From positions 186,001 to 250,000 of the forward strand of contig JALLLT010000033.1 in assembly GCA_025266875.1 (NCBI GenBank): a stretch of DNA of 64,000 nucleotides, given 5' to 3'. Positions within the stretch are counted from its first letter, which is position 1; every line of letters starts with the position of its first letter. Positions 49,827-61,958 of the stretch are shown here, piece by piece. This DNA comes from Fennellomyces sp. T-0311 (Eukaryota; Mucoromycota; Mucoromycetes; Mucorales; Lichtheimiaceae). The position numbers were made by a program, and so were the translations under genes. The notes below the pieces were generated by a model, which was not told the origin of the DNA, searched no databases, and saw nothing but the letters and a program-made list of their open reading frames with translations.

Positions 49827-52800
49827 ATGTCGACGAGGAAGGTTCGCTGGACGCCAGTCGAGTCAACTCAGGACGAGGACTCAGCCCCGCCAGACCCATC
49901 TTGGCCAGACTACATGTACCCATTGGCCAAACCCGCCATGCGCCCGACCAAAAGCAACAGCAGCAGCAGCGAGTTCAGCAGCGCGACGAGTAGCGAGGAA
50001 GAGGAGGACGAATACGACGACGACGACGACGAGGAAGACCCGAGTCTGTACCAGCACCCGTCGATAGCGCCGGATATGATGCACGAGCGAATGGAATGGC
50101 AGCAAATGCTGCACTCGGTGCTTATGGGCGAGGTCATCAAATCCGAAAAGAAGCGCCTGCTCAGTACCGATCAGATCAAACAGCAGAAGCCGATATCCGA
50201 GATTTGGGTGTCGATACGCGCCTTACTGCGCGGCCGCATCCTCGACGAAGAGCGCAAATGCCTCGACGAGGGCCGCCGCGAAATAAGCGACGTGCTGCAG
50301 ATGATTTTGGACTTTAAAGTGCAGTCCAATTCGGATATCTCGCCCTTGGACCAGGTCGCCGAGGCCTTGAAAACTGTCGATCGCGTCGAAAGTCTGTATG
50401 CGACGCGTGCAGACATGATCCAGGCCAACCCCAAATACGCTCTCCCCGCCTTCCAGCAGCGCCTCGACGCCCTCAACGCCTGGTGCACGATTACACGAAG
50501 TTTATTTATGCAGCACAAGATCCTGAGCGATTGGACGGGAAGCCAAGACCTGTCGCTCGACAAAAAGGACGAAGTGTCGTTCGTCGAGCGGATATTGAAA
50601 GAAAGCGCCCTGCAGGACACCTTTGAAAAGCGCACCCTCTCCGCACTCCACTCGCTGCTGCTAAAGGCCAAGCAGACCATGGTCGCAAACAACGCCATCT
50701 TCCAGCAAATGAATCTGCCGCCCTTCATCCAGGACTTGCGCAGACTCGCCTCCTTTCCCACCTCACTCGTCGAGGAGGCGCTCAAGATCCGTCTCGAGTA
50801 CAAGGACCGCATCAACGAGGCCCCCAAGCCCATGGTTGACACCATGATGGAAGATTACCGCGGGTTACTGACGCTGGCATGCCGTGTCAAACTGCAGTAC
50901 GAGGAGCTGGCCAACCCGGCGCCCGGGTGGGACTTGCAGGGCGACACGTTTATTGACGCCAACTATGACGCTGTGCTACTCGAGTCGGTGCGGTCTTACT
51001 TTAAATTGATTGCATGGAAGCTGGCGAACGAAAAGGAGAACACGCTCAAGGAATGTGACGTTCTCGAAAAAGAATGGGAGTTCTTGAAAAGCACAGTGTG
51101 TCAGGCGGTCGAGAAGATAGATTGGGAATGCGCTGAACAGTTTTGGTAAGTGCAAGTTGGTCTGTGTTTTTTTGCGCTATGTAACCTTCTAAATCCATCA
51201 CTAGCTCCTTCACCAACCGTCTGCTGGCCGATCTGATGGTCGACTTTCAGACCAGCCTTAACGGCGCCGAGCCCGACAACGACGAGGACGCCGAGTTCAA
51301 GTACACCGAGCTGCTGCACACGATGCGCATGCGGGCGCGCAAGCTCCTCCAGTTTTCAAGGTACACAAACCGAACCCATGACTCTGCTTTTGCACCTGAC
51401 ATGTGTTTATTAGATTCTTCCTGGGGCAATTTGAAAATGCTGCCGAGTACGCCATCGACTCGGACGACACTAACCGCTTCATTCAGCGGCTGTGGGAGAC
51501 CGGCCACTTTCTGGTCTACACCGAGACCTTCGAGGACGAACGCATCTACATCATCGCCTCGCCGTCGCTCTACGGCCGCGAACACGCCATCTCACCCCTG
51601 CTGCGGTCATCCTTCCAACTCGAGCAGCTGATGGTGCACACGCCCAGCACGCCAGGCGCCACATCCAATGCCGACCAGTACGAAGACTATGTCCTCGTGT
51701 TCTCACCATGGCAAAACATTATGTGGAAGGGCGATGTCGTTCGGAAGCCCGTCCCGTTCGTCCACTTGGGCATCAAAGCCAGAAGAGCACGTCTCATCAC
51801 CGGCGACACTCGCCGCCTGAATTCCATCAAGAGCAAGTTCTTGGCCACAATGGCTACCCCTGGCATCAGCGCAGTTCAGGAACACCGAGCAAACATCCCA
51901 AAAGTCAACAAAGAGTTGGGGAAAATCAAAATGACCGTCTTTCGGCTAGCCCACTTTACCATTGACAGCGTGGGCTTGATCCGTGACAAGACCCACAACA
52001 TGCAAGAACTTGTCGAAGAGTGCTTCAGTTTTGCAAGCGACTTTGGCGTGCGCGCAGCTCGTTTCTTGGAAATATCCGCGAGGCAACAGCTCGATTTGAA
52101 ATTGGTCAGATTGGCCATCGACTGGATCTGTTTTATCACAGATGAATGTATTCCTACCGAACGCAAGACGTTTCGGTGGGCTGTTGCCGCGCTAGAATTT
52201 GGCCATATGATGACACGCGGCGCTAATATTTTGGCTTTGGCCGAAGATGAATTTGCCACTCTGCAGAGTCGGGTCGCAAGGTGCATCGCCTTGTTGATCT
52301 CCCATTTTGATGTGTTGGGTACGCGTTCTCGCTCCCACGAACTCGAGCTGTTGCGCGAGGAACGACAACGCAAGCGCGGTGTTACGGCAAAGCGCAACTC
52401 GTACATGACAAGCAAGCGTTTGGAAGACAAGGACGCCATCACCACCGCAACGTTCGGCACAGATAACGGGTCGTCTGCAGGCGGACCACCGGGCATTACG
52501 TTTATCCGCGACGAGTGGATGCGCAAGATCACAGAGCTGGAAGAGGTCCGGAATAAGCAAGAGCAGGAGAACAAGGTCGTGGGTAAAGTGTTGGATAACG
52601 AGCGCCCAGAAGACAAGTCGGTCATGTTCCTAGCGCCATCCGCATCCAACATCTCCTTCAGATGGCAACAGGGCCGGTTTATTGGATCAGGCACCTTTGG
52701 TTATGTCTATCTGGCCATCAACCTCGATACCTCCAGCGTAATGGCCGTCAAGGAGATCCGATTCCCGGACTCAAGCTCATTATCGGCATTGCACAAGAAT

Positions 52801-53862
52801 ATCAAAGAGGAAATGAAGGTCATGGAGATGCTGAACCACCCCAACATTGTACAGTACTTTGGCATGGAAGTCCATCGGGACAAGGTGTTCATCTTTATGG
52901 AATACTGCGAGAACGGCAGTCTGGGCTCTCTTCTGGAACACGGTGGCCGAATCGAAGACGAGTTTTACATTGTCAACTACGCGTATCAACTCCTGAAGGG
53001 TCTAGCCTATCTCCACGAGAACAATGTTGTCCATCGCGACATCAAGCCGGACAGTGAGTTTTTGTTTCCAATTTAGCTTGCTTTCGAGATGATGATCGAT
53101 TGACCAAAAAGGATAGATATTCTTCTGGATTACGAGGGCAATCTGAAACTCTCGGACTTTGGTGCAGCCAAAATCCTTGCCAAGGGACAAAAGACAATGG
53201 CCAAAACAACCATGAGCATGAACGTCAACAGTCTGGCAGGCACGCCGATGTACATGGCACCTGAGGTGATCACGGGTGGAGAAACGGGCCGAAAGGGATC
53301 GATGGATATCTGGTCCCTAGCATGCTGCATTGTGCAGATGGCAACCGGACGACGGCCTTGGAGTACTCTGGAAAACGAATGGTCGGTCATGTACCACGTC
53401 GTGACAGGCCACCCGCCACTGCCCGATGTTTCTCAGCTGTCACCCGAAGGCATTCACTTTCTCAAGAAATGCTTCACGCGCAACCCCACCAAACGACCCT
53501 CGGCCCAAGAGCTGCTCCAGCATCCATGGATCACTGGCTTCCTGGACGAAAACTTTAATCAACCATCAGCATCCTCCATTCCTTTGGAGTGGCAGGCAGT
53601 GAACGGCAGCACAGAGTCGATCAGCGAACGGCCGCTGGTCCGTAGTATTCCCAACAGCATGGCCATCACAGGCACAAACGGCATGTCGCGCGAAGAAGCG
53701 CAAATGTATTTCCGCAATCTGGAAGACCAGCCTGGCAGTGGCACATCCTCAATTCATATGAGAGACTTTGCATCTTGGAGCAGGCGGAGCAGCACGTCGT
53801 CAAGCAGCCTAGTACGCAGCATCGACGAAAACGGACTCAGCAGGCCGGTCTCTCCGTTATAG
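49827..53862 (+). CDS. Ssk2/Ssk22/Wis4-type MAP kinase kinase kinase, 1,286 aa
   Basis: Exons 49827-51145, 51205-51360, 51414-53053 and 53117-53862 (1,287 codons). ATG 49827 is the first Met of the frame. The N-terminus is disordered and acidic (SSEEEEDEYDDDDDEED), followed by the long helical regulatory region of Ssk2-class kinases. The kinase domain starts near residue 910: GSGTFGYV loop, lysine in MAVKEI (K938), HRDIKPDN catalytic loop with D1034, SDFGAAK and GTPMYMAPEV. The C-terminal tail is Ser-rich. In yeasts this kinase phosphorylates Pbs2/Wis1 and so activates the Hog1/Sty1 stress MAPK pathway; the same role is inferred here. All catalytic residues are present. It converges with the GH18-like gene 104 bp downstream. 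Confidence 0.93.
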
Positions 53863-53966
53863 CACTCCTCCATTCCTACCTCTCCCCCAACCCTTCACGA
53901 GCATTCATCATTTTCCATCTATGTATCTTTATATAAAAAATTGAGAGATAATACCCCACCCCCTTG

Positions 53967-55416
53967 TTAAAATAGGTTGTACTAAAATATATATCTGTTT
54001 AACACACCCACGCGTTGCTTGCTTGCCCATTGCCCTCCACTTACAAAGTAATCCAATCCTTGCCCAACTTCCCATAGCGCCAGGCCAACCCCGTAGTCTT
54101 CTGCTATATGGATACGCTCGCCAATAGACTATTTCCATTCTGGAGTTTAGCGCCAGATGTTGATCTATCACATTACGCACCTTGAGCGTGGGTAACCAAA
54201 TAGTGGATCCATCCGCATCCTTGACATAATGCTCCTGACTTTCCTTGTCCCATTCCAACGGCTCATCCTCTTCCACCGAATCCTTGAATTCATCGAGTAC
54301 ACTCTTGAGTACCATTGCCTGGGGCAGCTTATGTTCATGATATGCCATGGCATACATATTGAGTCCCACCAACAGCTGGTGTCGATTTTCGTCATTTGTC
54401 AATGCCTCAATATTATCAATAACCCAGTCGATAGGAGAGGATGGGCCACCCGCTCTAATGCTTCGTCATTATCCACACTTTTTTTTTACCAGAGTGCATA
54501 TACTTACGGGAGATGACTCGAGTAATCGTATGTCATGATGCTGAATCGATCCACGAGGCGCGCCAACGCAGCAAAAATGTCGGCATTCAAATACGCTTTC
54601 TGCTCGTCAGATCGGAACGGTGGCAAAACAACGATCAGCTCTTTAGATAACTGATGAAGCTCTTGGGAAAGAAGCTGGATAAAAAGCGGGAAAAAGGATG
54701 GGTAACCACATTCCAAGACGATGCCATCAAATTCATATTCCCTGCCGTTCTGTTACTACAAAATTCCCATATTAAACAGGTTGCTTACTTACTTGACCTG
54801 ATGCATAATCTTTTCAACAAGTTTTGGTGCCTGCGTCTTGGCATCCGATACAAAGGACTGATAATGTGTCACATCCCAGCCGCGAAATTGGAATCGAGGT
54901 ACAACTTTGCCCCCTTGCTTAACTTCATCCATCCACTATTCCCTTTTGCATTATTTTTACCCTGTATTGCTTTGATCGAATTACATTACTTACACCTTTG
55001 TCAACATCGTGTTCGCCAACCATTTTAAACTCCGGTTCAATATAGTACCATACCGGTGATATACTAAGAGACAATGATCAGTCCTGCATAACTTGGGAAA
55101 GCTACAAAGAAACCTTACTAGTCGAATTTGCCCTTGAATATCTTGACAACATCGTAACCATGATTGTTCCATGGTGTCACATAAGCCAAAGTTTCGCCTG
55201 AAAACTTTTTCTCGTGCGTCGTGTCCACGTCCTCATGGTGTTGCAGCATAGATTCAGGCTTTGCTAAGGGAGATTAACTTTTTTTCTGGAATGCACATTG
55301 AAGTAGCTTACGGTTTCATTCTCGATGGTTAAACCAAAGGGCACTTGATGTGCATCATGGGCAACGACCCAATGTATAAAACATGACGCTGCCAACAGCA
55401 ATGCCGCGTATTGCAT
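53967..55416 (-). CDS. CHID1-like GH18-fold secreted protein, eight exons, 348 aa
   Basis: Exons 55416-55312, 55258-55119, 55063-54994, 54917-54793, 54741-54508, 54454-54181, 54128-54045 and 53981-53967 (15 nt) sum to 349 codons. A signal peptide (MQYAALLLAASCFIHWVVA) starts the protein. Family motifs follow in order: AYVTPWNNHGYDVVKIFKGK, YISPVWYYIEP, GEHDVDKG, VVPRFQFRGWDV, FDGIVLECGY, MTYDYS, LLVGLNMYAM, WLPTLK and GVGLALWEVGQGLDYFYNLF. These match animal chitinase domain-containing protein 1. The GH18 catalytic DxxDxDxE is reduced to FDGIVLE, keeping the first Asp and last Glu but not the middle Asp residues, so chitinase activity is doubtful; a carbohydrate-binding or lysosomal/secreted role is inferred. 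Confidence 0.85.
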
Positions 55417-57257
55417 AACGAAAAGACTTGGTACTTTCCTAGGGTAACACAAACCGTTTTGGTTTGATTGCACTTTTGCTTATAGGGAAAAGGCTCTTTG
55501 TACGAGTACGGACGTACCTAGAATGGTTAAATAGCCCATATTATTAACTTAAACAGGTATTTCTTTAGGAGCTTACTCAATTAAAACAACTTATTATATA
55601 TTGGATTGGCAATGAGCAGCATGACGCCAAGCTGAAGTGGATGTTAGTTTCGAAATAGTGGTTCCGCTGCTCTGATATACAAGCAAAGATCCAGCGATCA
55701 GTTGCATATTGCTTAGTCTTGGGGTAGTCCAATTCAAACTCTGCTCTAGTTAACATTGAGCTGACAGCTGCACATTATACATCCGGCTTTTACCCTGGTT
55801 CACTTTTTTCACTTATAGTATAGTAACAAAGTGCAATTTACATGGCTATTGCAGATATCATGTTTAATAATGTTATCGGCCGTCTGTATATCAAGAAAAG
55901 CATTGTGAAGTACATACGAATCGAGAAATTCTTTCACTAAGAGTGCTAATGATAACAAGATATGTAAAAGATGCACATGTGGTGTAGCGCGATCCGTTAC
56001 GTAACGCTTTCCATTTTTCCTATGATTTATGGAAGTCGGACAAACTATACATTTCTACCTCTTTCAAAAATTACGATCAATGAGAACTTACAGACACTGT
56101 ATGCGTAATACCCAGTCGTAAATTGCAATATTTCGTCTAAATGTGAACGCATACCCATGATTTACTGTAACTACATGTACATGGTATTATGCATTACTGC
56201 TTTTGACAGTCATCTTTACAAAGTCAAGTTCAGACTTATGACAGCGACTATCAGCTTTTGATGAGTGTACAGTAGCCGCTTTATATAATGATATTTTATA
56301 TAACGATAATTCGATATAACGATACAATTCTCGATGCACCAAAACGATAATCACTGCCAAATCCCATTTTATATAACGATATTTTGATATAACGATAAAG
56401 TTTGGGCTGCACCATCATATCGTTATATAAAGCGGCCACTGTAGTTAACTTATATTTGCATAGTGTAAGTATATATATATCGAAAACTGACGCGTAATGC
56501 AGTATAAGTTTCTTGTAAAGAAAAAAATGGAGAGTAGGCACTTTTCAAATTAACCTTCGCTATTGAACTTTTTTCGCTAAAAACGTGTGGGATTACTCTT
56601 AAGGTCACATCGTAACGCTGTATAACATGCATGCACAAGTTTGCATATTTGTTGCACTTATGGGCGGTAAAGTGGCGTATAATAACTATCGATTTAAGAT
56701 GCTATGAATCATACTATCGTTGAGCCTTTCGCAATTTAAAACATTGAAGTCCTTGTTTGCATACTGGAGAATATGTTACGGAAATCACAGAACTCACTCA
56801 GTTTGCAATATTACAAAAAGTGAGAGCCCATAGCTAACAGTTTTGCTTCCAAACAAAAGCTTGCCATTTTCGATCTACGCTTTGTTTGCGAAGGAAAATT
56901 AGTTATTTGGCAAAACCTTCCCGAAGGTTTACAGCATCTTAGAATAAACTTCACTATTATTTCAAACTAAAATGCAACAGTTTATGCACATATTACAGTA
57001 TACGTATGGAAGAACTAATATTGGATGTTTGTGTGCAGAAATCCACGCAGGTGACTACGATACTTTAAATATATTAAAGCAAGATGAGCGTCGTTTACAC
57101 CTCTTTCCTGTCGAAATTCTCCTTAAAAAGCACGTGTATCCAATATACACACAAGAGACATTCCTGTGTAAGCACATACCAAAGATACATTGCTTAGTGA
57201 TATCGAGGCGGATTACTAATTGGAGATACACTATAGAAAGTTCACTGGCCAGTTGAA
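55417..57257. other. AT-rich intergenic stretch with one MITE
   Basis: No supported gene. Contains the 172-bp MITE at 56270-56441. A plus-strand 94-codon frame at 56972-57256 just before the transporter start has no motif and probably lies in its leader. Confidence 0.5.
56270..56441. repeat. MITE copy 1 (172 bp, TA-flanked)
   Basis: Starts CAGTAGCCGCTTTATATAA and ends with the inverted form (TTATATAAAGCGGCCACTG), with TA on both sides (56268-56269, 56442-56443). The interior is made of repeated TATAACGATA-type units. There is no coding capacity. CAGT ends with TA duplication resemble pogo/Tigger-derived MITEs. Copy 2 at 59317-59488 has the same length. Confidence 0.88.
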
Positions 57258-59182
57258 ATGACTCAAAATATACAATTTGGGAAAACCTGCTCATCTACTA
57301 CTTCTTCTCCAGAAGTAATAGGGACCGAAAACAATAATATCCAAGTTGAAGGTGAATGGGATGGAGAGCTAGAGAAGCAACAACGTGCCGTACAACAAGA
57401 TGGCGGCTATGGATGGTTTGTTGTTGCCGGGTCATTTATCTGTGTATTTCAGTTTTGTGTTATACCATTTAGCTGGTATGTATAGTAACATAGTAGTACT
57501 CCGGGCAAAGTGATGCTATGATTTACATATACCCGGTATACTGTAACTTAGCTTACGATGCTGCGCAAAAGTACTCTTAATCTAATCCATGACCTTGTTG
57601 TGATGGTACTGATCATTTATTTCATTAGGGGTATGTAGCAAGCAAACCATACATACAGAAAAAATTGGCTTAAGCATACCTTTTTTGTAAAGGTGTGATG
57701 ATCAATATGCTAGAGGATAACGTGTTTGGAATATCGAAGGACATTACTATGCAGCTGACTTTTGTCGGAACCATTGCTGCCGTATTGACTCAAGCATGCG
57801 CGCCGTTTTCTCGGCTGTTGGAGGCCACTTTCGGATCCAAATCTGCCTTGATAATTGCCACTGCCCTTTATTGTGTTGGTATGGTCAGTGCAGGATTCGC
57901 AAGACAGGTATATAAAGATAATTATTGCCATCATGTTTCGTTGATCGTTTTTGATTCCAGATTTGGCAACTATATCTGTCGCTCGGTATCTGTTGTGGTA
58001 TGGCTGCTTCAATTTTCTGGTCTGTATGTACAACAGGAAATGTGTTGTTTAGGATAACTACTTTACTGACGGTGATCATCAGGTATCATATCGCGTCACA
58101 GCTCAGTGGTTTACAAAACGAAGAGGACTGGCTATGGGAATTATTTCTAGTGGGACTGGAGCAAGTGGTCTAATCATGCCATTTGTAATGAGTGCTATTA
58201 ACAGCTCCCTCAATACCTTTTGGTATGTGAACATTCTATATTAGATATGGTTGTCGACTGACAATGATACTCTTTCAGGATATTTCATATTTTGGCCATT
58301 GCTTTTATAGTACTTGACACTAACACGTGTATTCTCGTCCGTGAAAACCCGGTAGAAAAGCAGCGACAAAAGAGTAGCAAGATGCCAATCATCAACTGGC
58401 GTGTGCTGAAAAATCACAATTTTCTTATTTGGGTTGCTGCATGTATTCCACAAGCTTTGGTTACTCAATTACCATTTCAAATCGTACCAGGTAATATGCC
58501 AGTTAATATTATTATCATAACTACAAAACAGACACATGAATAACAAATGACGTATTTGTAGCATACGCTATCTATTTTGGCCAAACCGAGTTTCGAGCAT
58601 CAACACTCATTTCAATCATGGCAGCAATCAATATTATTGGTCGTATCCTACAAGGGTAAATGTCGTGATCATGCTCCCGAAGTTCGCACTTACCAGGCTT
58701 TAATTACAGATATGTGGCTGACATTATTGGGAACTTAAATACGTTGATCCTTTCGAGCATTATGTGCGCTCTTGGGTCATTCTTTATATGGACATTTGCG
58801 TTTTCTTATGAGGTGCTGCTCGCATACGTGATAATATCTGGAATTTTTAGCGGTGCATTTTACGTTGTTGGTAAGCAAATGACTTTCTTATTTCAGGCTT
58901 TTAACCGAGCCTAACGACTTTTACTGTCATGTCTACATAGCTGCACCTACGGTTGCGTGTATTGTAGGTATGGAAGATTTGCCTTCCGGAAACACATTAC
59001 TATGGGTAATGACCAGCCCTGCACTTTTCGGTCCAAGCATTGCAAGTGTCATCGAAGCTAATACTGCTGGTCGACCATTTTTAACATATCAGTTATTGGT
59101 CGGCCTTGCATTTACTATTAGTATTTTAATCACGCTTATCCTCAAGTTACGATTAGATAGAACTATATTTTCCAAGACTTGA
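57258..59182 (+). CDS. MFS transporter, monocarboxylate-permease-like, 448 aa
   Basis: Exons 57258-57475, 57629-57630 (2 nt), 57693-57907, 57961-58023, 58083-58222, 58279-58490, 58562-58655, 58710-58870 and 58941-59182 sum to exactly 449 codons. The cytosolic N-terminus leads to DGGYGWFVVAGSFI, the conserved MCT (SLC16) signature at helix 1. Further MCT features are GFARQ/IWQLYLSLGI, AQWFTKRRGLAMGIISSGTG (loop between helices 4 and 5) and GYVADIIG in the second half. About 12 membrane helices are expected. Family members carry monocarboxylates or related small molecules with protons; the substrate here is unknown. The 2-nt exon was needed to keep frame and restore the SWGV motif. Confidence 0.82.
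57629..57630 (+). other. Candidate 2-nt microexon (GG) in the transporter gene
   Basis: The sequence TTTCATTAG/GG/GTATGT supplies both an acceptor and a perfect donor around two bases. Exon 1 ends in phase 2 (AGC-TG/GTATGT) and the next long exon begins in phase 1 (TAAAG/GT-GTG-ATG). No single intron joins them in frame with normal sites, but TG+GG+GT reads TGG-GGT (Trp-Gly), the residues expected after PFS in MCT proteins. Confidence 0.6.
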
Positions 59183-59316
59183 GGCATCGCATATATCAAA
59201 TTTTAATTGAAGAGCTACATAAAAGAGACAACGCATGATAGTATGTACAATACATGGAATATTTTGGCTATATAGATAACATGGGAGGAGACAAAGTCTC
59301 CAACATTTTTTATATA

Positions 59317-59488
59317 CAGTGGCCGCTTCGTATAATGATACTTTATATAACGATGATTCGATATAACGATACAATTTTCGATGCATCAAAACGGTAATCA
59401 CTGCCAAATCCCATTTTATATAACGATATTTTGATATAAGGATAAAGTTTGGGTGGCACCATCATATCCTTACATAAAGCGGTCACTG
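59317..59488. repeat. MITE copy 2 (172 bp, TA-flanked)
   Basis: CAGTGGCCGCTTCGTATAAT at the left, inverted end TACATAAAGCGGTCACTG at the right, TA at 59315-59316 and 59489-59490. It is collinear with copy 1 over its whole length with scattered substitutions. It abuts the 3' remains of the decayed gene at 59489-60420. Confidence 0.88.
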
Positions 59489-60420
59489 TAATGACAACAC
59501 AGACGGTGACAACACCAGTGGTGGCATTACTATATTGGATGGAAGACGAGGAAGAAAACATGGCTGAACAATAAATTCTCCTGGTCGTCTGATGACCAGT
59601 TGCTAGTGCGCTGTTGCGCGTAGAAAGACTGTAAGATCGATATGTATAAGATCGGAAAGACACTACTGGAATGCTTTTCCAAGCACATTCTACTCCCTTA
59701 TGTCCAAGCTGCTCAGAAGCTACCACCACATTGCACACGTAAAACCACGCTTTATAGATACCGCCTAAAGTAACAATCGTGACCACAAGTATGCAGTGTA
59801 ATTTTGCGCAGTTGTTCATATAACAATCAGAAACCATGTAACCGTACCTCTTTACTTCGGATATTTTGCTAGGTAAAATGCGTGCTGGTTCGATAATGAT
59901 GCATTTCAAAGCTATGGGATACTACACGTGGAGTTTCGAGACGCTTATTGTGCTGGTGCTTCAGTCGCTCTCCTTGTCCGCCTCCAAGACATCAAGTTCA
60001 AACAGCGGAGCTACTTTTATACACTGTTTATGAACTGCTTGTATAGTTAGCTTTCGATACCGCGAGAGTATCACCATCGACGAATCGAAGAATCCGTCAA
60101 TATGTGTCTATTCTCTTTTTAAAAGACCTGCTTCGATGTATTACTCGCTCATATAATTGTGATAAAGGGAACCCAATGTATTGATTAGTGAAGCGTGGAT
60201 CCAGCGGATATCAGGCTCATCGGCAGTGTCAAACTTGAAACCCCCAAACCAAAGGTTCCAACGCTGTGATACCAGTCTAAAATCAAGTCAGCTATATATT
60301 TTTAGGTGTAATATTGACCATGTACTCACAATACCGTCAAACTTGGCAATTAGCCTACTGATCGATCGTTCCGAGAAATGAACCGCAACTTTTTTATTGT
60401 CCAGCATAGTAAGAAAAAGT
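59489..60420 (-). pseudogene. Decayed paralog of the gene at 62469 (unknown family)
   Basis: Translated segments on the minus strand align in order with the right-edge gene: LIAKFDGI before an intron, then FKFDTADEPDIRWIHASLIN (FKFDPVEEPDLRWIHVSIIN in the other copy), LLKRE-stop-THIDGFFD, LFELDVLEADKESD-stop, and CIIIEPARILPSKISEVKRYGYMV. The intron at 60329-60277 is 53 nt, the same length as the intron at 62865-62917, and shares the stretch TATAGCTGACTTGAT. At least three stops are present. The boundaries are approximate; MITE copy 2 sits at its 3' limit. Confidence 0.75.
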
Positions 60421-61110
60421 TAGCAATAATTGGGACCGTTTGGTGGGACTGCTGAACCTTCTAAAAAATTCGTTTCAAGTGATCAACAAGCGCTCTTCTG
60501 TTGGGGCTATGATTACCAAAAAGTTTGGTGGCTCAAGCCATTCATATATGAATAACGTAAGCGTCGTATATTTTAGGATGCATGACTTTCTTCTGTTGCA
60601 TAAAAGCAATGTATCTCGCTCTAAATTGAATGCAACAGTGTATGTACCAAAGATTTGCTGCATGGGCACACGGAAAATTTGTATTATTTTTTTGCCATTG
60701 ATTTCATAAATATTCGCTTTGATAACAGCTTTTTATAGTTTATGCACCAACATCGTACATATCTCTACGATGTTGTAGCATATTACCAGAAAACAACCTC
60801 GCTACCTTTGTTTTTTATTCAACATGTATGTCAAAGAGTATATGTAGTTCTTTCGTTAAACGGGTGACATGCTCTTACGTACCATTTCCCCGCAGAAGCA
60901 GCTCAGCAACTATAAGTTACCAGTATAACTGCATACTGACGTAATTGCTTCTCTTTTATCAGTATAAAAATACCATCGTACTCACACCATAAGCTGTTGT
61001 ACAGCTGTTTTCGAAGTACTTAGCATAAAGAATGTAACCACCAACTTTCTGCACCTTTTTCTGAATTTAGTCACTTGTTGGATCACACAGCGTAGTATTT
61101 ATTCGTGTGG
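60421..61110. other. Intergenic, no gene recognised
   Basis: Probably contains the badly eroded 5' part of the neighbouring pseudogene, but I cannot align it. One 89-codon plus-strand frame (60440-60709) has no motif. Confidence 0.4.
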
Positions 61111-61126
61111 ACTATGACCGTCTATG
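61111..61126 (+). repeat. Left target-site duplication of the LINE fragment
   Basis: ACTATGACCGTCTATG, repeated exactly at 61943-61958. Confidence 0.85.
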
Positions 61127-61942
61127 ATCAACAGCATTCCCTACCATAGTTGCTGTGGCAATGGCTGATCTGCCATGGATGCAGCTCCGGGCACGATCTC
61201 TACAGCTCAAATTTGTCACTCGGTTACGCACACTACCGATGTCGAGCATGGTACGAGCAGTAGAGCTGTCAATCCTATGGGATGCCAAGAAGAAGCCTAG
61301 CGACGACCAATGGAAAAAGTTGACAACAGCAAACCCACTTCATAAGGAGTACAACAAACTGCTAGGCCATCCAGACGCACCGAAGGACCCAACTGAGACA
61401 GCATTTGCGAACAAACGGGACGGCGAATTCAAATCACGAGCCAACAAGTACAAGACAATCCGTTGCCTCCGTCAGCAGAGAATAGTAGACCCAATACTAT
61501 ATTTAGGCGCCTTCTCTAAGGATAGACATCGGTTAGCCCGGTGGCGTATGCACTGGCTCCCTCATACCCGTTAAAGGACTGTCGATGTGGTACTGTCGCC
61601 GCGACACGAGAGCACTATACCACTTGCCCTCTAATAGGCACTCTGATGGAGGACTTACTAGATGCATTCGGTACTGTCCCCGAGCTAATTGACGAGATGT
61701 AACCGCTGGACCACACCATAACCCAACGCACATGATATGTGTGATGGTATCTATCACAGCGCTATTTTCCACTATAGTCCCAGCACCTCCCTAATATTTT
61801 TCAAATCAGACCTATCCTTTTTCTCCCTAAAGGGGTTTTTTTCAGACATGGTTGTACTATACGTCGTACCGCAAGGAAGTGACCTTATGCCTATAGGAGC
61901 AGGTCAATCACCTTCCAACAAATAAATAAATATACATTTCCA
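61127..61942 (+). mobile_element. 5'-truncated LINE (non-LTR retrotransposon) 3' end
   Basis: An 816-bp insert between 16-bp direct repeats. The frame at 61155-61574 (VELSILWDAKKKP, LARWRMHWLPHTR) and, after a one-base shift, DCRCGTVAATREHYTTC resemble the C-terminal part of LINE ORF2 with its CCHC-like zinc knuckle. The right end is an A-rich tail of AAAT units (61916-61930) plus a short AT-rich segment. Only the ORF2 tail is present, as after incomplete reverse transcription; the frameshift shows it is dead. Confidence 0.75.
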
Positions 61943-61958
61943 ACTATGACCGTCTATG
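61943..61958 (+). repeat. Right target-site duplication of the LINE fragment
   Basis: ACTATGACCGTCTATG, an exact copy of 61111-61126. A 16-bp duplication is in the usual range for target-primed reverse transcription. Confidence 0.85.

Noticed and set aside
50171..50845. A 224-codon minus-strand frame inside the MAPKKK gene
   Set aside because: Same reason: Ser/Arg-rich antisense product of a GC-rich conserved exon.
51876..52694. A 272-codon minus-strand frame inside the MAPKKK gene
   Set aside because: Antisense to a well supported conserved coding exon; no motif, and codon bias of the sense strand explains the openness.
59343..59909. A 188-codon minus-strand ORF
   Set aside because: It fuses the relic of an unknown gene family with part of a MITE. 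Neither portion is a gene in that form, and it begins inside a decayed sequence.
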